Below, piece by piece: positions 1-10,639 of a DNA stretch of 64,000 nucleotides (its first letter is position 1; each line of letters starts with the position of its first letter). A model generated the notes under the pieces. It was not told the DNA's origin. It ran no database searches and saw only the letters and a list, made by a program, of their open reading frames with translations. Source of the stretch: an uncultured Methylococcaceae bacterium. Lineage in GTDB: Bacteria > Pseudomonadota > Gammaproteobacteria > Methylococcales > Methylomonadaceae. The DNA lies in NCBI GenBank assembly GCA_903928685.1, contig CAIYRS010000112.1, positions 1-64,000 of the forward strand. The letters run 5' to 3'. Position numbers and translations under genes: made by a program.

Positions 1-20
1 ACGCCCTCAGCATCGCCCGG

Positions 21-830
21 TTGCATTTTATTCTTCGCGAAAAGCATGCTCGAAAAAACGCCGGTTGCGATGAGGGCTACCTGGGACTAACGGCACTAAC
101 TTCTCCCGACTCCGGTTCGAAGTTCCATGTGCCGTCAGCGTCGGTTAGTGAACGTATTTTAAATACGGTGTTTTTATTAACTATCGGTTTGGGCTATTTG
201 GCGGCCTTAGCCAATTTGTATTACACCCACCAAGGTTTGGATGGCAAAGCGGGCTTGTCGATAGAAGATGTGGTCATTAGCTATCATGGCTCTACCACGC
301 AAACCCGTTTGGGTTCTGCGATACAAGGCATTATGAAACCGAATTTGCGTTATGCCTCCGATCAAGCGGTGATTTTGGAATGGATACGTGCTGGTGCGGA
401 TGAGCCGGAATATACCGAAAAAGTCGCGCCGATTTTGAATCGCGATTGCGTTATTTGCCATACGCCCAGCGTTAATCCATCGTTGCCAGATTTGACCAAT
501 TACGCGGGCGTTGCCGAAGTTGCCCACGGCGGTGGCGCAAGCATTCCTACCTTAGTAAGGGTTTCCCATATCCATCTGTTTGGTATCGCCTTTATTTTGT
601 TTTTTATCGGCAAAATCTTTTTGCTTTGCGATATTAATGTCTATGTAAAACGCATTGCCGTGGTAATTCCGTTTGCCGCGATGCTGTTGGATGTAGTGTC
701 GTGGTTTATCACCAAATCTACGCCGTCATTTGCTTATGTAGTGGTGATTAGCGGTGCGTTGATGGGCATTTCTATGGGGATGCAGATTTTGGTGAGTATT
801 TATCAGATGTGGTTTTATTCGCGTAAATAG
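21..830 (+). CDS. Multi-pass membrane protein with one CxxCH (heme c-like) motif; start uncertain (GTG at 129 is plausible; frame is open to the window edge)
   Basis: ORF track; CVICH motif in 'RDCVICHTPS'; hydrophobic helices on both sides; the first ~36 residues look non-conserved. Confidence 0.6.
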   Translation: MHFILREKHARKNAGCDEGYLGLTALTSPDSGSKFHVPSASVSERILNTVFLLTIGLGYLAALANLYYTHQGLDGKAGLSIEDVVISYHGSTTQTRLGSAIQGIMKPNLRYASDQAVILEWIRAGADEPEYTEKVAPILNRDCVICHTPSVNPSLPDLTNYAGVAEVAHGGGASIPTLVRVSHIHLFGIAFILFFIGKIFLLCDINVYVKRIAVVIPFAAMLLDVVSWFITKSTPSFAYVVVISGALMGISMGMQILVSIYQMWFYSRK

Positions 831-880
831 GGGTTATTAACCAAGCCACAGTGGCGGCGAAAGTATTGCCATTAACGATA

Positions 881-906
881 AAAAGCAGGTAACCCCTGCT
901 TTTTTT
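881..906 (+). terminator. Rho-independent terminator
   Basis: aaaagcagg-taac-ccctgctttttttt: stem-loop followed by a T run. Confidence 0.7.
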
Positions 907-1019
907 ATGCCTGAAAATTAGCTTTGTCATTGAATTTCATCAGTTTGCCAATTTGCCTTGGCTAAGCCAATTAAGCCACAATAGGCCAATTTTTAGTCAA
1001 TTAAGGTTTATGGACGCCA

Positions 1020-2012
1020 GTGCTTACCGATAAACAGAAACACATTATTTGCTTGTTGGCCGATGGCGAGTTCCATTCAGGCACGGAATTGGCGCAGGCC
1101 TTGGCGGTGAGCCGTTCGGCGATTTGGAAGCAGTTGGCTAGCTTGAATGTCTTGGGATTGGCGTACACGGCGGTTAGCGGCAAGGGTTATCGCTTGGAAA
1201 CGCCGCTGGAATTGTTGTCCGCCGAGGCTATCCAACAAGTGTTGACCAACGAGGCGAAGGCGTTGCTCGGCGGTTTGCAAATCTTCGAGCAAATTGATTC
1301 CACCAATCGGTATTTAAGCGAGCAAGCGCAGCACCAAGCCGCTTCCGGTTTGTTCTGTTTGGCGGAGCAACAAACCGCAGGCAAGGGCAGGCGCGGGCGG
1401 CAATGGGTTTCGCCGTTTGGTTGCAATATTTATTTATCGCTGCTGTGGCGATTTCAGCACGGTTATGCAGGGGCGGCGGGCTTAAGTTTGGCGGTCGGGG
1501 TTGCGGTTATCGATGCTTTGCGGGAATTGGGCATTGATGGCTTGGGCTTAAAGTGGCCTAACGATATTTATTATCAAGGTAAAAAATTGGGCGGCATTCT
1601 TATTGAAATGTCCGGCGAGGCCGATGGCCCTTGTCATGCGGTGATCGGTTTGGGTTTAAACCTGTATTTGCCGGATTCGCAAGCGGAAGGCATTAACCAA
1701 GCATGGACGGATTTAAGCAAAGTGCTGGGGCAGCGGTTTAGTAAACGAAATCTGTTGGTGGGCTATTTAATCAAGCACTTGCTGATGTTAATGGCAGATT
1801 TTGAAAACGTGGGCTTGCCAAAATATTTACCGCAATGGCGGCATTATGATTGTTTGCTTGGACAGGCCGCGCAGGTGTTTGTCGGCGAACAGGTATTTAT
1901 CGGCGTGGTGCAGGGTGTGGATGCCAATGGTTTGTTGTTGTTCCAACACACTGACGGCAAAATCCAGGCGTTTGCTTCTGGGGAAGTCAGTTTTCATGGA
2001 CATGCCTCATGA
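1020..2012 (+). CDS. birA: Bifunctional biotin--[acetyl-CoA-carboxylase] ligase / biotin operon repressor (GTG start)
   Basis: N-terminal HTH; GKGRRGRQWVSPFGCNIYLSL and KWPNDIYYQGKKLGGILIE ligase motifs. Confidence 0.95.
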   Translation: MLTDKQKHIICLLADGEFHSGTELAQALAVSRSAIWKQLASLNVLGLAYTAVSGKGYRLETPLELLSAEAIQQVLTNEAKALLGGLQIFEQIDSTNRYLSEQAQHQAASGLFCLAEQQTAGKGRRGRQWVSPFGCNIYLSLLWRFQHGYAGAAGLSLAVGVAVIDALRELGIDGLGLKWPNDIYYQGKKLGGILIEMSGEADGPCHAVIGLGLNLYLPDSQAEGINQAWTDLSKVLGQRFSKRNLLVGYLIKHLLMLMADFENVGLPKYLPQWRHYDCLLGQAAQVFVGEQVFIGVVQGVDANGLLLFQHTDGKIQAFASGEVSFHGHAS

Positions 2013-2734
2013 AATTATTGCTGGATATGGGCAATAGCCGCTTGAAATGGGCTGTTTATGAGCAGGGGCAAGTGCTAGTTGGGAGCAGCTTGCCAAATCA
2101 ACAAATCAGCCAATCCGGGTTGTTTGCGCTTTGGCGAGACTTGCCCGCACCGTCGCAAATAGCGGTTGCTTGTGTTGGTAAGCCACACGCTTTGGCGGAA
2201 GTACAAACGGCTATGGCGGCATTATGGCCTGCATCACCAGTCATGCTCGCTGCTTCGCAAGCACAGGCGTTTGGGGTCAGTAATGCTTATCCACAAGCGG
2301 AAAAACTGGGGGTTGACCGCTGGTTAGCGCTACTTGCCGCCCATCAGCATTATCCGGGAGGCAGTACTATTGTCGATTGCGGCACAGCAATTACCGTGGA
2401 TTTCTTAGCTGCCGATGGTCTGCATCAAGGTGGTTGGATCTGCCCAGGTTTGGCGTTGATGAAATCGGCTTTGGCACACGGTACGGAGCAACTGCCGTTT
2501 GCCGATGGCGATTACCAGTTGCAGGCTGCCAATAATACCGAAACAGCAATCGCTAATGGCGTACTGGCGGCGGCAGTCGGCCTGATAAGCCAAGCAGCTT
2601 GCCGCCCGAATCCGCCGCAATTAGTGTTAACGGGTGGCGATGCCGAGGTAATCGCCGCGCATTTGCCGTTAGCGCATCAACTCGATGCCAATCTGGTATT
2701 TAAAGGTTTGGCGATAATGCTGGGAGACCAATAA
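2009..2734 (+). CDS. coaX: Type III pantothenate kinase
   Basis: LLLDMGNSRLKWAVYE, GVDRWLALLAA and DCGTAITVDF motifs; 4-nt overlap with birA. Confidence 0.95.
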   Translation: MKLLLDMGNSRLKWAVYEQGQVLVGSSLPNQQISQSGLFALWRDLPAPSQIAVACVGKPHALAEVQTAMAALWPASPVMLAASQAQAFGVSNAYPQAEKLGVDRWLALLAAHQHYPGGSTIVDCGTAITVDFLAADGLHQGGWICPGLALMKSALAHGTEQLPFADGDYQLQAANNTETAIANGVLAAAVGLISQAACRPNPPQLVLTGGDAEVIAAHLPLAHQLDANLVFKGLAIMLGDQ

Positions 2735-2898
2735 TGAAAGTCTTGTTTGTAGTAATTTTGCTCGCCAATGTTGCTTTGTTTATGTGGGAATATCGGCGTG
2801 GCGCGTTTGCACCTGTACACAAAGAAGCGCAAATGTCCGGACAAGAACCGATAAAATTGCTTAGTGAGCAGTCGTCGGGCAATAAATCCAGCCAGTAA
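2734..2898 (+). CDS. Small 54-aa membrane-anchored protein (not in the ORF track)
   Basis: ATG overlaps the coaX stop (TAATG); translation MKVLFVVILLANVALFMWEYRRGAFAPVHKEAQMSGQEPIKLLSEQSSGNKSSQ; one N-terminal TM helix. Confidence 0.65.
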   Translation: MKVLFVVILLANVALFMWEYRRGAFAPVHKEAQMSGQEPIKLLSEQSSGNKSSQ

Positions 2899-2979
2899 AT
2901 TGTTAACTAAAAGCAAAATTAGCCATGTCTATGGCATAATGGCGAACTTTTTTATTTAGCCCTACAAACGAGGATAATT

Positions 2980-3330
2980 ATGAGTTTCTTTATTTCTGAT
3001 GCGTTGGCAGCTGCCGCCCCTGCGGCACAACAACCTGGCATGGAAGGCATGCTGTTTCCATTAGGCATCTTATTGTTTTTTTATTTTCTGTTTTTACGTC
3101 CGCAAGCAAAGCGTACTAAAGAGAAAAAAGAAATGATCGCCACCATGAATAAAGGCGTGGAAGTGGTCACTTCCGGCGGTATCTTAGGTAAAGTGGTTGA
3201 TATGGATGACAATTTTTTAAAAATTGAAATCAGCGACAATACTTTTATCCAAGTTCAACGCCAAAGTATTGAAAGCATCATGCCGAAAGGCACGTTTAAA
3301 GCCGTTACTAAAAAAATAGCGAAAGATTAA
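2980..3330 (+). CDS. yajC: Preprotein translocase subunit YajC
   Basis: FYFLFLRPQAKRTKEKKEM motif; directly upstream of secD. Confidence 0.95.
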   Translation: MSFFISDALAAAAPAAQQPGMEGMLFPLGILLFFYFLFLRPQAKRTKEKKEMIATMNKGVEVVTSGGILGKVVDMDDNFLKIEISDNTFIQVQRQSIESIMPKGTFKAVTKKIAKD

Positions 3331-3378
3331 CGCTCGGCACGGTTGCAGCTGACGCGGTCTAATAATTGGAATGAGATA

Positions 3379-5226
3379 ATGCAAAACAGTTACCCTCTTT
3401 GGAAAAACTTTTCCATCATAACGGCCTTTTTGGTCGCGCTTATTTACGCTTTGCCTAATTTGTATGGTGAAGACCCTTCGGTACAGGTGTCCTCGGTAGG
3501 CGGCAATGCGTTAAGCCAACAACAAATGCAGCAAGTTGAAGCCGCCATAAAAGCCACAGGCGTCAGCAGCAAAGCATTTGAATTCAAAGACGGTCGCGTT
3601 CTGGCGCGTTTCACCAATACCGACGAGCAGTTAAAGGTTGCCGACGTGCTGCGCGACAGCATGGGCAATAACATGACCGTGGCTTTAAACCTCGCGCCAA
3701 CCACGCCGAGCTGGCTGCAAGCCATCGGTGCCGATGCCATGTATTTGGGTTTGGACTTACGCGGCGGGGTGCATTTTTTATTAGAAGTTGATATGGATGC
3801 CGCTGTAAAACAAAAAGAAGAGCGCTATATCGACGACGTAAGACAGGGCTTACGCACTGGCAACGTGCATTACCAATCGGTCAGCAAAGATGCGGGTTTT
3901 ATCAAAATTAAGCTGAAAGGCCCGGAAGATAAGCCTGCATTAATGACGGTTCTGAATAAAGATTTCCGTACTTTGGATGTTAAAGAACCAGAAGCCCAAG
4001 ACGAAGTGTGGTTAACGCTGTCGGAAACGGAAATCAAAGAAACCAAAAAAACTGCCGTTGCCCAAAACATGACCACTTTGCGTAACCGCGTGAATGAACT
4101 GGGTGTTGCTGAGCCTGTCATCCAACAGCAAGGTGAAAACCGCATCATGGTGCAATTGCCAGGCGTGCAAGACACCGCTCGTGCGAAAGAGATTTTAGGC
4201 ACTACCGCCACTTTGGAATACCGTTTAGTGGATGTCGAACACGATGTGCAAAAAGCGGTTGAAGGCCATGTGCCTGTCGGCAGCCGTTTGTATTACGAAA
4301 AAAATGGCGCACCGATTTTATTGGATCGCCGCATTATTGTAACTGGCGACCAAATCGTTGATGCTTCATCTGGGATGGATCAAGACGGTCGTCCGGCGGT
4401 ATTCATTTCTTTAAACGGTGTTGGCGCGGCAAAAATGGGTAAAGTCACCCAGGCCAGTGTCGGCAAGCCGATGGCGGTTGTGTTTATTGAATACAAAGCG
4501 GAAACCAATGTGGTTAATGGCGAAAAAGTCCGCCATAAAGAAAAAGTTGAAAAAGTCATCAGCGTTGCCACCATCCAAGGGGTGTTCAGCAAACGCTTTC
4601 AAACCACAGGCTTAGATGGCCCGCAAGAAGCGCGTAATTTATCTTTATTACTACGTGCGGGTGCTTTAGCTGCGCCAGTGGATATTGTTGAAGAACGCAC
4701 CGTCGGCCCAAGTTTGGGGCAAGATAATATCGATAAAGGCATGTTGTCTTTCATCGTAGGTTTTGCATTGGTTGTGCTGTTCATGGCGGTTTATTACAAA
4801 CTGTTCGGCATGATCGCCAATATGGCCTTGGCCTTTAACGTGGTGATTGTGGTGGCGATTTTGTCGTTACTGCAAGCGACCTTAACCTTGCCAGGTATTG
4901 CTGGGATTATTCTCACCGTCGGTATGTCGGTGGATGCCAACGTACTGATTTTTGAACGGATTAAGGAAGAAATCCGCGACGGCAACAGCCCGCACACCAG
5001 TATTTTCTTAGGTTACGATAAAGCCTTCGCCACGATTTTAGATTCGCATTTCACCAACTTGGTGGTTGCGGTGGTGTTGTTTGCTTTTGGTACGGGTTCG
5101 GTGAAAGGTTTTGCCGTGACGTTAATTATCGGTATTTTGTCATCCATGTTCACCGCCATTAACGGTACACGGATGATTATCAACTGGATTTACGGTACTC
5201 GCCGCGTGGAGAAGTTGTCAATTTAG
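3379..5226 (+). CDS. secD: Protein translocase subunit SecD (ORF track start at 3343 is probably too early)
   Basis: MQNSYPLWKNF... start; LGLDLRGGVHFLLEVD and GMSVDANVLIFERIKEE motifs. Confidence 0.96.
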   Translation: MQNSYPLWKNFSIITAFLVALIYALPNLYGEDPSVQVSSVGGNALSQQQMQQVEAAIKATGVSSKAFEFKDGRVLARFTNTDEQLKVADVLRDSMGNNMTVALNLAPTTPSWLQAIGADAMYLGLDLRGGVHFLLEVDMDAAVKQKEERYIDDVRQGLRTGNVHYQSVSKDAGFIKIKLKGPEDKPALMTVLNKDFRTLDVKEPEAQDEVWLTLSETEIKETKKTAVAQNMTTLRNRVNELGVAEPVIQQQGENRIMVQLPGVQDTARAKEILGTTATLEYRLVDVEHDVQKAVEGHVPVGSRLYYEKNGAPILLDRRIIVTGDQIVDASSGMDQDGRPAVFISLNGVGAAKMGKVTQASVGKPMAVVFIEYKAETNVVNGEKVRHKEKVEKVISVATIQGVFSKRFQTTGLDGPQEARNLSLLLRAGALAAPVDIVEERTVGPSLGQDNIDKGMLSFIVGFALVVLFMAVYYKLFGMIANMALAFNVVIVVAILSLLQATLTLPGIAGIILTVGMSVDANVLIFERIKEEIRDGNSPHTSIFLGYDKAFATILDSHFTNLVVAVVLFAFGTGSVKGFAVTLIIGILSSMFTAINGTRMIINWIYGTRRVEKLSI

Positions 5227-5274
5227 TGTTGGCAACCGAACTTACTACTTTGAACTCTTGAAATAGACAAAACC

Positions 5275-6201
5275 ATGTTCAACACAAATATAAATTTTAT
5301 CGGTAACCGCAATATCTTCCTGACTTTTTCCAGTATTTTGATGATATTGGCGATTGTCTCTTTAGGCGTCAAAGGTTTGAAAATGGGCATCGACTTCACT
5401 GGCGGTACGCTGATTGAAGTCGGCTACCAAGAAGCGGCAGATTTAAACCTGTTACGCAGCAAGCTGGACGAAAACAATTTTGCCGATGCCACGGTACAAA
5501 ATTTTGGTACTGCCAAAGACGTATTAATCCGGCTAAAACTGAAAGAAGGCGTCAGCAGTGCCGACTTGAGCAACCAAGTTTTAGAAACCATCAATAAAGA
5601 CAGCAAATCCCCTGCAAGCATCCGCCGTGTGGAGTTTGTTGGCCCACAAGTCGGTGATGATCTCGCTGAAGATGGCTTTTTGGCATTGCTGTATTCAACC
5701 GTCGCCATTTTGGCGTACATCGCTTTGCGGTTTGAGTGGAAGTTTTCCTTAGGCGCGATTATTGCGACTTTTCATGATGTTATCGTCACCTTGGGGTTTT
5801 TCTCGGTGTTGGATATTGAATTCGATTTGACGGTGTTGGCGGCAGTGTTGGCGTTGATTGGTTATTCTTTGAACGACACCATTGTTATTTATGACCGTAT
5901 CCGCGAAAGTTTCCGGCTAATGCGGAACAAATCTACCGAAGAAATCATGAACATCTCGGTAAACGTCACTTTAAGCCGTACCATCATGACCTCATTGACG
6001 GTGTTATTGGTGTTGGTATCGTTGTTTTTCTTAGGCGGCGAAGTCATCCACGGCTTTTCTATCGTATTGCTGTTTGGGGTGTTTTTCGGCACCTATTCGT
6101 CGATTTTTATCGCCAGTCCGGTTGCCCTGATGCTAGGTATTAGTCCTGCTGATTTGATGGTGCCGGTAAAAGAAGGCGCTGATATTGATAATTTGCCTTA
6201 A
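5275..6201 (+). CDS. secF: Protein translocase subunit SecF
   Basis: GIDFTGGTLIEVGY and GYSLNDTIVIYDRIRE motifs; follows secD. Confidence 0.96.
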   Translation: MFNTNINFIGNRNIFLTFSSILMILAIVSLGVKGLKMGIDFTGGTLIEVGYQEAADLNLLRSKLDENNFADATVQNFGTAKDVLIRLKLKEGVSSADLSNQVLETINKDSKSPASIRRVEFVGPQVGDDLAEDGFLALLYSTVAILAYIALRFEWKFSLGAIIATFHDVIVTLGFFSVLDIEFDLTVLAAVLALIGYSLNDTIVIYDRIRESFRLMRNKSTEEIMNISVNVTLSRTIMTSLTVLLVLVSLFFLGGEVIHGFSIVLLFGVFFGTYSSIFIASPVALMLGISPADLMVPVKEGADIDNLP

Positions 6202-6405
6202 CGGCTGCGCTTGTTGGCAGGTAAAAGCCTATAAAAAAATGATAAATTAGGCAAAAAACCTGCCACTTTAAGTAGTTAAAGCCAGATTAGTTAACTTTTT
6301 CATGGCTTTCGTGCTTTTCGTGGACGCTAAACCCAGCTAATCGGCTATAATTTCCCGCTCATTATATTAATAAATATTCACTAACCTTTTGGAGTTTTCC
6401 ATCTC

Positions 6406-6837
6406 ATGGCAATCGAACGTACTTTTTCTATTATCAAACCTGATGCTGTTGCAAAAAACGTCATTGGCGAAATCTACAGCCGTTTTGAAAAAAATGACCT
6501 GAAAATCGTCGCTGCAAAAATGTTGCATTTGACTAAAGAACAAGCAGAAGGCTTTTATGCTGAACACAGCGAACGTGGCTTTTTTAACGACTTAGTGGCT
6601 TTTATGATTTCTGGCCCAGTTATCATGCAAGTTTTGGAAGGCGAAAACGCAGTACTTAAACACCGTGAAATCATGGGCGCAACTAACCCTAAAGATGCGG
6701 CTCCAGGTACTATCCGTGCTGATTTCGCTAACAGCATCGACGAAAATGCAGTTCATGGCTCAGACGCTTTGGCAACTGCTGAACGCGAAATTGCTTACTT
6801 CTTCTCAGCAGATGAAATCTGTGCAAGAACCCGCTAA
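6406..6837 (+). CDS. ndk: Nucleoside diphosphate kinase
   Basis: [23 protein letters not shown] active-site motif. Confidence 0.97.
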   Translation: MAIERTFSIIKPDAVAKNVIGEIYSRFEKNDLKIVAAKMLHLTKEQAEGFYAEHSERGFFNDLVAFMISGPVIMQVLEGENAVLKHREIMGATNPKDAAPGTIRADFANSIDENAVHGSDALATAEREIAYFFSADEICARTR

Positions 6838-7927
6838 GCAACTTATCAATTTGCTCGATTTCGACAGAAAAGGCCTCGCTGCCTTTTTTGTCGGGATAGG
6901 TGAAAAGCCGTTTCGAGTCAATCAATTGCTTAAATGGATTTATCACGAACAAGTCACCGACTTCGAACTGATGAGCAATTTAAGCAAATCTTTACGCGCT
7001 TATCTGCAAGCCAATTGCCAAATCACTACGCCAGAAATTGTGGTTGAAAAACTAGCTAGTGATGGTGTGGTGAAATGGGTTTTGGAAACCCATTGCGGCA
7101 ATCGTGTAGAAACCGTTTTTATCCCCGAAGAAAACCGAGGCACTTTGTGTGTGTCTTCGCAAATTGGCTGTGCCTTGGCGTGTACATTTTGTTCCACCGC
7201 CCAACAAGGCTTTAACCGTAATCTGATGACCTCAGAAATTATCGGTCAGCTGATTGTTGCCCGGCAACGCTTAGGGGAAGGGCAGCGCATTACCAACGTG
7301 GTGATGATGGGGATGGGCGAACCGTTGTTGAATTTCGATAATGTGGTCGCCGCAATGAATTTGATGACCGATGATTTTAGTTTTGGTTTATCTAAGCGCC
7401 GCGTCACTATCAGCACCTCCGGCGTTGTGCCTGCCATGTACCGTTTGACCGAAGCTTGCGACGTCAGCTTGGCGGTGTCTTTACATGCAGTCACTGACGA
7501 ATTGCGTGATGTTTTAGTACCAATCAATAAAAAATACCCATTAAGTGAGTTGATGGACGCTTGTCGTGACAATGCCAAAATTGCCCCAAGACGGACTATC
7601 ACATTTGAGTATGTGATGTTGGATGGTATCAATGATTCTTTGGCGGATGCCCACGGACTGATTGAGCTGTTAAAGACCGTACCATCAAAAGTCAATTTGA
7701 TCCCGTTCAACCCATTTCCGAATTCTATCTATAAATGTTCCAGCAATAACGCCATTCATCGCTTTAAAATCGCCTTGAATGAAGCGGGCATTGTGACTAC
7801 CGTAAGAAAAACCCGTGGCGAAGATATTGATGCTGCATGTGGGCAATTGGTCGGTCAAGTGGCTGATAAAAGTCGTCGTCACCTTAAGTTAAAGTTGATG
7901 GAGGCAGAGCGTGAAAGTGTCGGTTAA
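6812..7927 (+). CDS. rlmN: Dual-specificity 23S rRNA/tRNA A2503/A37 methyltransferase RlmN (radical SAM); the ORF track extends too far upstream
   Basis: [19 protein letters not shown] radical SAM motif; MGMGEPLLN; in-frame ATG at 6812 overlaps ndk. Confidence 0.95.
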   Translation: MKSVQEPAKQLINLLDFDRKGLAAFFVGIGEKPFRVNQLLKWIYHEQVTDFELMSNLSKSLRAYLQANCQITTPEIVVEKLASDGVVKWVLETHCGNRVETVFIPEENRGTLCVSSQIGCALACTFCSTAQQGFNRNLMTSEIIGQLIVARQRLGEGQRITNVVMMGMGEPLLNFDNVVAAMNLMTDDFSFGLSKRRVTISTSGVVPAMYRLTEACDVSLAVSLHAVTDELRDVLVPINKKYPLSELMDACRDNAKIAPRRTITFEYVMLDGINDSLADAHGLIELLKTVPSKVNLIPFNPFPNSIYKCSSNNAIHRFKIALNEAGIVTTVRKTRGEDIDAACGQLVGQVADKSRRHLKLKLMEAERESVG

Positions 7928-8678
7928 GGTAAAAAAAGCGATCAATGGCGTAATGGTTTTAACTTTGGCTTTGCAATTGCAGGCTTGTTCGTCCATTACC
8001 AATTCCATGGAAAAGCAAAAAGCCAATACAGATGTGCATTTGCAATTGGGTATTCGTTATTTGAATCTTAACCGCTTGGAAGCGGCAAAAGAAAATCTGG
8101 AACTGGTAATTGCAGCGGACCCTAATAATGTCCAAGCGCACAACGCCTTGGCGTTTTTGTTTGAGAAAATTGAAAAAATTCCAGAAGCCAGAAAACATTA
8201 TGAAACCGCTTTAAAATTGTCACCGGAAGACTTGAGCCTGCAAAATAATTTCGGCCGGTTTCTTTGTGAACACCAAGAGTTTGATAATGGCTTGGCGTTA
8301 TTAGATAAAGCAATCGCTAATCTGCTTAATGATCGTCCATGGATGGCAATTACCAATGCGGGAATATGCCAGTTGGGTTTGGGACAACAGCAAAAGGCTA
8401 AAACTTTTTTTAAACAAGCTTTGCAAGCTAATTCAAATTACGCACCTGCTTTACAACAATTACAAAAAATTAGTTACCAAAACCGTGAATATTGGGCGGC
8501 AAAAGGTTATTTGCAGCGTTACTTGCAAGTTGCCCAACAAAACGAAGGCACTTTATGGGTGTCTTACCAAACCGAGCGTGCCTTAGGTAACCAAAATCTT
8601 GCCGAAGCTTACCGCAGCGAATTATTAGAAAAATTCCCCTTTTCCAAAGAAGCAAAACAAGTCGAATCTCAGCAATAG
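7911..8678 (+). CDS. pilF: Type IV pilus biogenesis/stability protein PilF-like (TPR lipoprotein)
   Basis: Lipobox [11 protein letters not shown] repeats; between rlmN and hisS. Confidence 0.88.
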   Translation: MKVSVKVKKAINGVMVLTLALQLQACSSITNSMEKQKANTDVHLQLGIRYLNLNRLEAAKENLELVIAADPNNVQAHNALAFLFEKIEKIPEARKHYETALKLSPEDLSLQNNFGRFLCEHQEFDNGLALLDKAIANLLNDRPWMAITNAGICQLGLGQQQKAKTFFKQALQANSNYAPALQQLQKISYQNREYWAAKGYLQRYLQVAQQNEGTLWVSYQTERALGNQNLAEAYRSELLEKFPFSKEAKQVESQQ

Positions 8679-8693
8679 ATTCAAAAAATTCAT

Positions 8694-9965
8694 ATGGCAA
8701 ATACAATTCAAGCAATACGCGGTATGCACGATGTGCTGCCTACGGAAACACCGCTTTGGCAAACGGCAGAAGCCATCATCAGGGAAGTGCTGGGCAGTTA
8801 TGGCTACAGTGAAATCCGTATGCCGATTGTGGAAAAAACCGAATTATTTAAACGCTCTATTGGTGAAGTCACCGATATTGTTGAAAAAGAAATGTACACT
8901 TTTGAAGACCGCAATGGTGATTCCTTAACCTTGCGACCTGAAGGAACAGCAGGTTGTTTGCGGGCGTGCTTGGAGCACAGTTTGCTACAAAGCCAAGCGC
9001 ATCGCTTGTGGTATTACGGCCCTATGTACCGTCATGAACGCCCACAAAAAGGCCGTTACCGCCAGTTTATCCAATTGGGTGTAGAAACCTACGGCATGTC
9101 TGGCCCAGACAGTGATACCGAATTATTGTTAATTATGGATAGGCTTTGGAAACGTTTAGGTGTGCGTGACAAAGTCCGCTTAGAGCTGAATTCTTTAGGT
9201 ACGATTGCCGAACGTTTGGTATACCGCGAAAATTTGGTCAATTATTTCAACCAGCATTTAGATAAACTGGATGAAGACAGCTCACGCCGATTGCATACCA
9301 ATCCGCTGCGGATTTTGGACAGTAAAAATCCGGCGATGCAGGAATTGGTTGCCGATGCGCCCGTGTTAATGGACTATCTAGGCGAAGACACCATCAGCCA
9401 TTTCCAAGCCATTAAAGCCAATTTGGATAATTTGGGCATTAGCTACCAAATCAATACCCGTTTAGTGCGCGGCTTGGATTATTACAGCAAAACCGTATTT
9501 GAATGGGTGACTGATGAACTCGGCTCACAAGGCACGGTATGCGCTGGCGGGCGTTACGACAGCTTGATCGAACAGCTCGGCGGTAAAGCCAATTTCGCGG
9601 TCGGTTTTGCTATGGGCATGGAGCGGCTGTTGGCTTTGCTGGAAACCGTGGCAATTCCTACCGCAAAACCTGTCGATGTTTACATGATCCGCGTAGGCGC
9701 ATTGGCGGAGCAGGAAGGCCTGCGCTTTGCTGAAGCGATCCGGGACGCCTTGCCGACAGTGCGTTTGCAAGTGGGTGTCGATGGCGGGAGCTTTAAAAGC
9801 CAATTTAAAAAAGCCGACAAAAGTGGTGCCGATTATGCGGTTATTTTAGGTGACGACGAAGTCAGCCGTGGTGAAGTGGCAATAAAATCGTTGCGCGATG
9901 AACAAGGCCAGCAAACCTTATCGCAACAGCAAGCCGTCGCTTTCTTACAAAGCCGTTATTTTTAG
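8694..9965 (+). CDS. hisS: Histidine--tRNA ligase
   Basis: [45 protein letters not shown]. Confidence 0.97.
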   Translation: MANTIQAIRGMHDVLPTETPLWQTAEAIIREVLGSYGYSEIRMPIVEKTELFKRSIGEVTDIVEKEMYTFEDRNGDSLTLRPEGTAGCLRACLEHSLLQSQAHRLWYYGPMYRHERPQKGRYRQFIQLGVETYGMSGPDSDTELLLIMDRLWKRLGVRDKVRLELNSLGTIAERLVYRENLVNYFNQHLDKLDEDSSRRLHTNPLRILDSKNPAMQELVADAPVLMDYLGEDTISHFQAIKANLDNLGISYQINTRLVRGLDYYSKTVFEWVTDELGSQGTVCAGGRYDSLIEQLGGKANFAVGFAMGMERLLALLETVAIPTAKPVDVYMIRVGALAEQEGLRFAEAIRDALPTVRLQVGVDGGSFKSQFKKADKSGADYAVILGDDEVSRGEVAIKSLRDEQGQQTLSQQQAVAFLQSRYF

Positions 9966-9991
9966 ACATAAAGACATAAAAGAGATTAACT

Positions 9992-10639
9992 GTGGAAACT
10001 TACGAAACTGAAGAACAACAGGTAGAAGCCATAAAAACATGGTGGAAAGAAAATCATCAGACCGTATACATCGGTGTGGTTATGGGCATCGCCATCGTAG
10101 TTGGTTGGAATTTTTGGCAAGATCACAAAAAAGACCAAACCCTACAAGCCTCAACCGAGTTCAACCAATTAAGCAAAGCTTTTGAAGCTAAGCAAAATGA
10201 TAGCGTCAGCAAATTGGCTGAACGTATCAACGGGCAATATCCCGGAAGCGACTACGCCGCGTATAGCACGCTGTTGGCTGCAAAAGTTAAAGTAGAACAA
10301 AATGACATGGCGGCAGCGAAACAATTGCTGGAAAAAATTGCCGCCAGTAATAATAAGGAACTGGCCAATATCGCCAAGATCCGCTTGCTACGCATTATGT
10401 TGGCTAATAAAGAATACGAACAAGGCCTAAAATTAGTTAACGATATTGATCCTGCCAAATCGGAAAGTTTTTCAGCCGAGTATGATGAATTGGTAGGGGA
10501 TTTGTATGTTGGCTTAGACAGGCTGGATCAAGCCCGTACTTCTTACCAAAGCGCCTTGCGTAACGGTAAGCAATCGCCTTTGCTGCAAATGAAAATCAAT
10601 GATTTGACAGCACCTGAAAAAATAGAAAATACCAAATAA
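9992..10639 (+). CDS. YfgM-like tetratricopeptide protein (ancillary SecYEG factor family)
   Basis: METYETEEQQVEAIKTWWKENHQTV N-terminus with a TM helix; hisS-yfgM-bamB order. Confidence 0.88.
   Translation: METYETEEQQVEAIKTWWKENHQTVYIGVVMGIAIVVGWNFWQDHKKDQTLQASTEFNQLSKAFEAKQNDSVSKLAERINGQYPGSDYAAYSTLLAAKVKVEQNDMAAAKQLLEKIAASNNKELANIAKIRLLRIMLANKEYEQGLKLVNDIDPAKSESFSAEYDELVGDLYVGLDRLDQARTSYQSALRNGKQSPLLQMKINDLTAPEKIENTK

Noticed and set aside
6665-6811. N-terminal extension of the RlmN ORF over ndk
   Set aside because: Out-of-frame overlap with ndk; conserved RlmN sequence begins after the ATG at 6812
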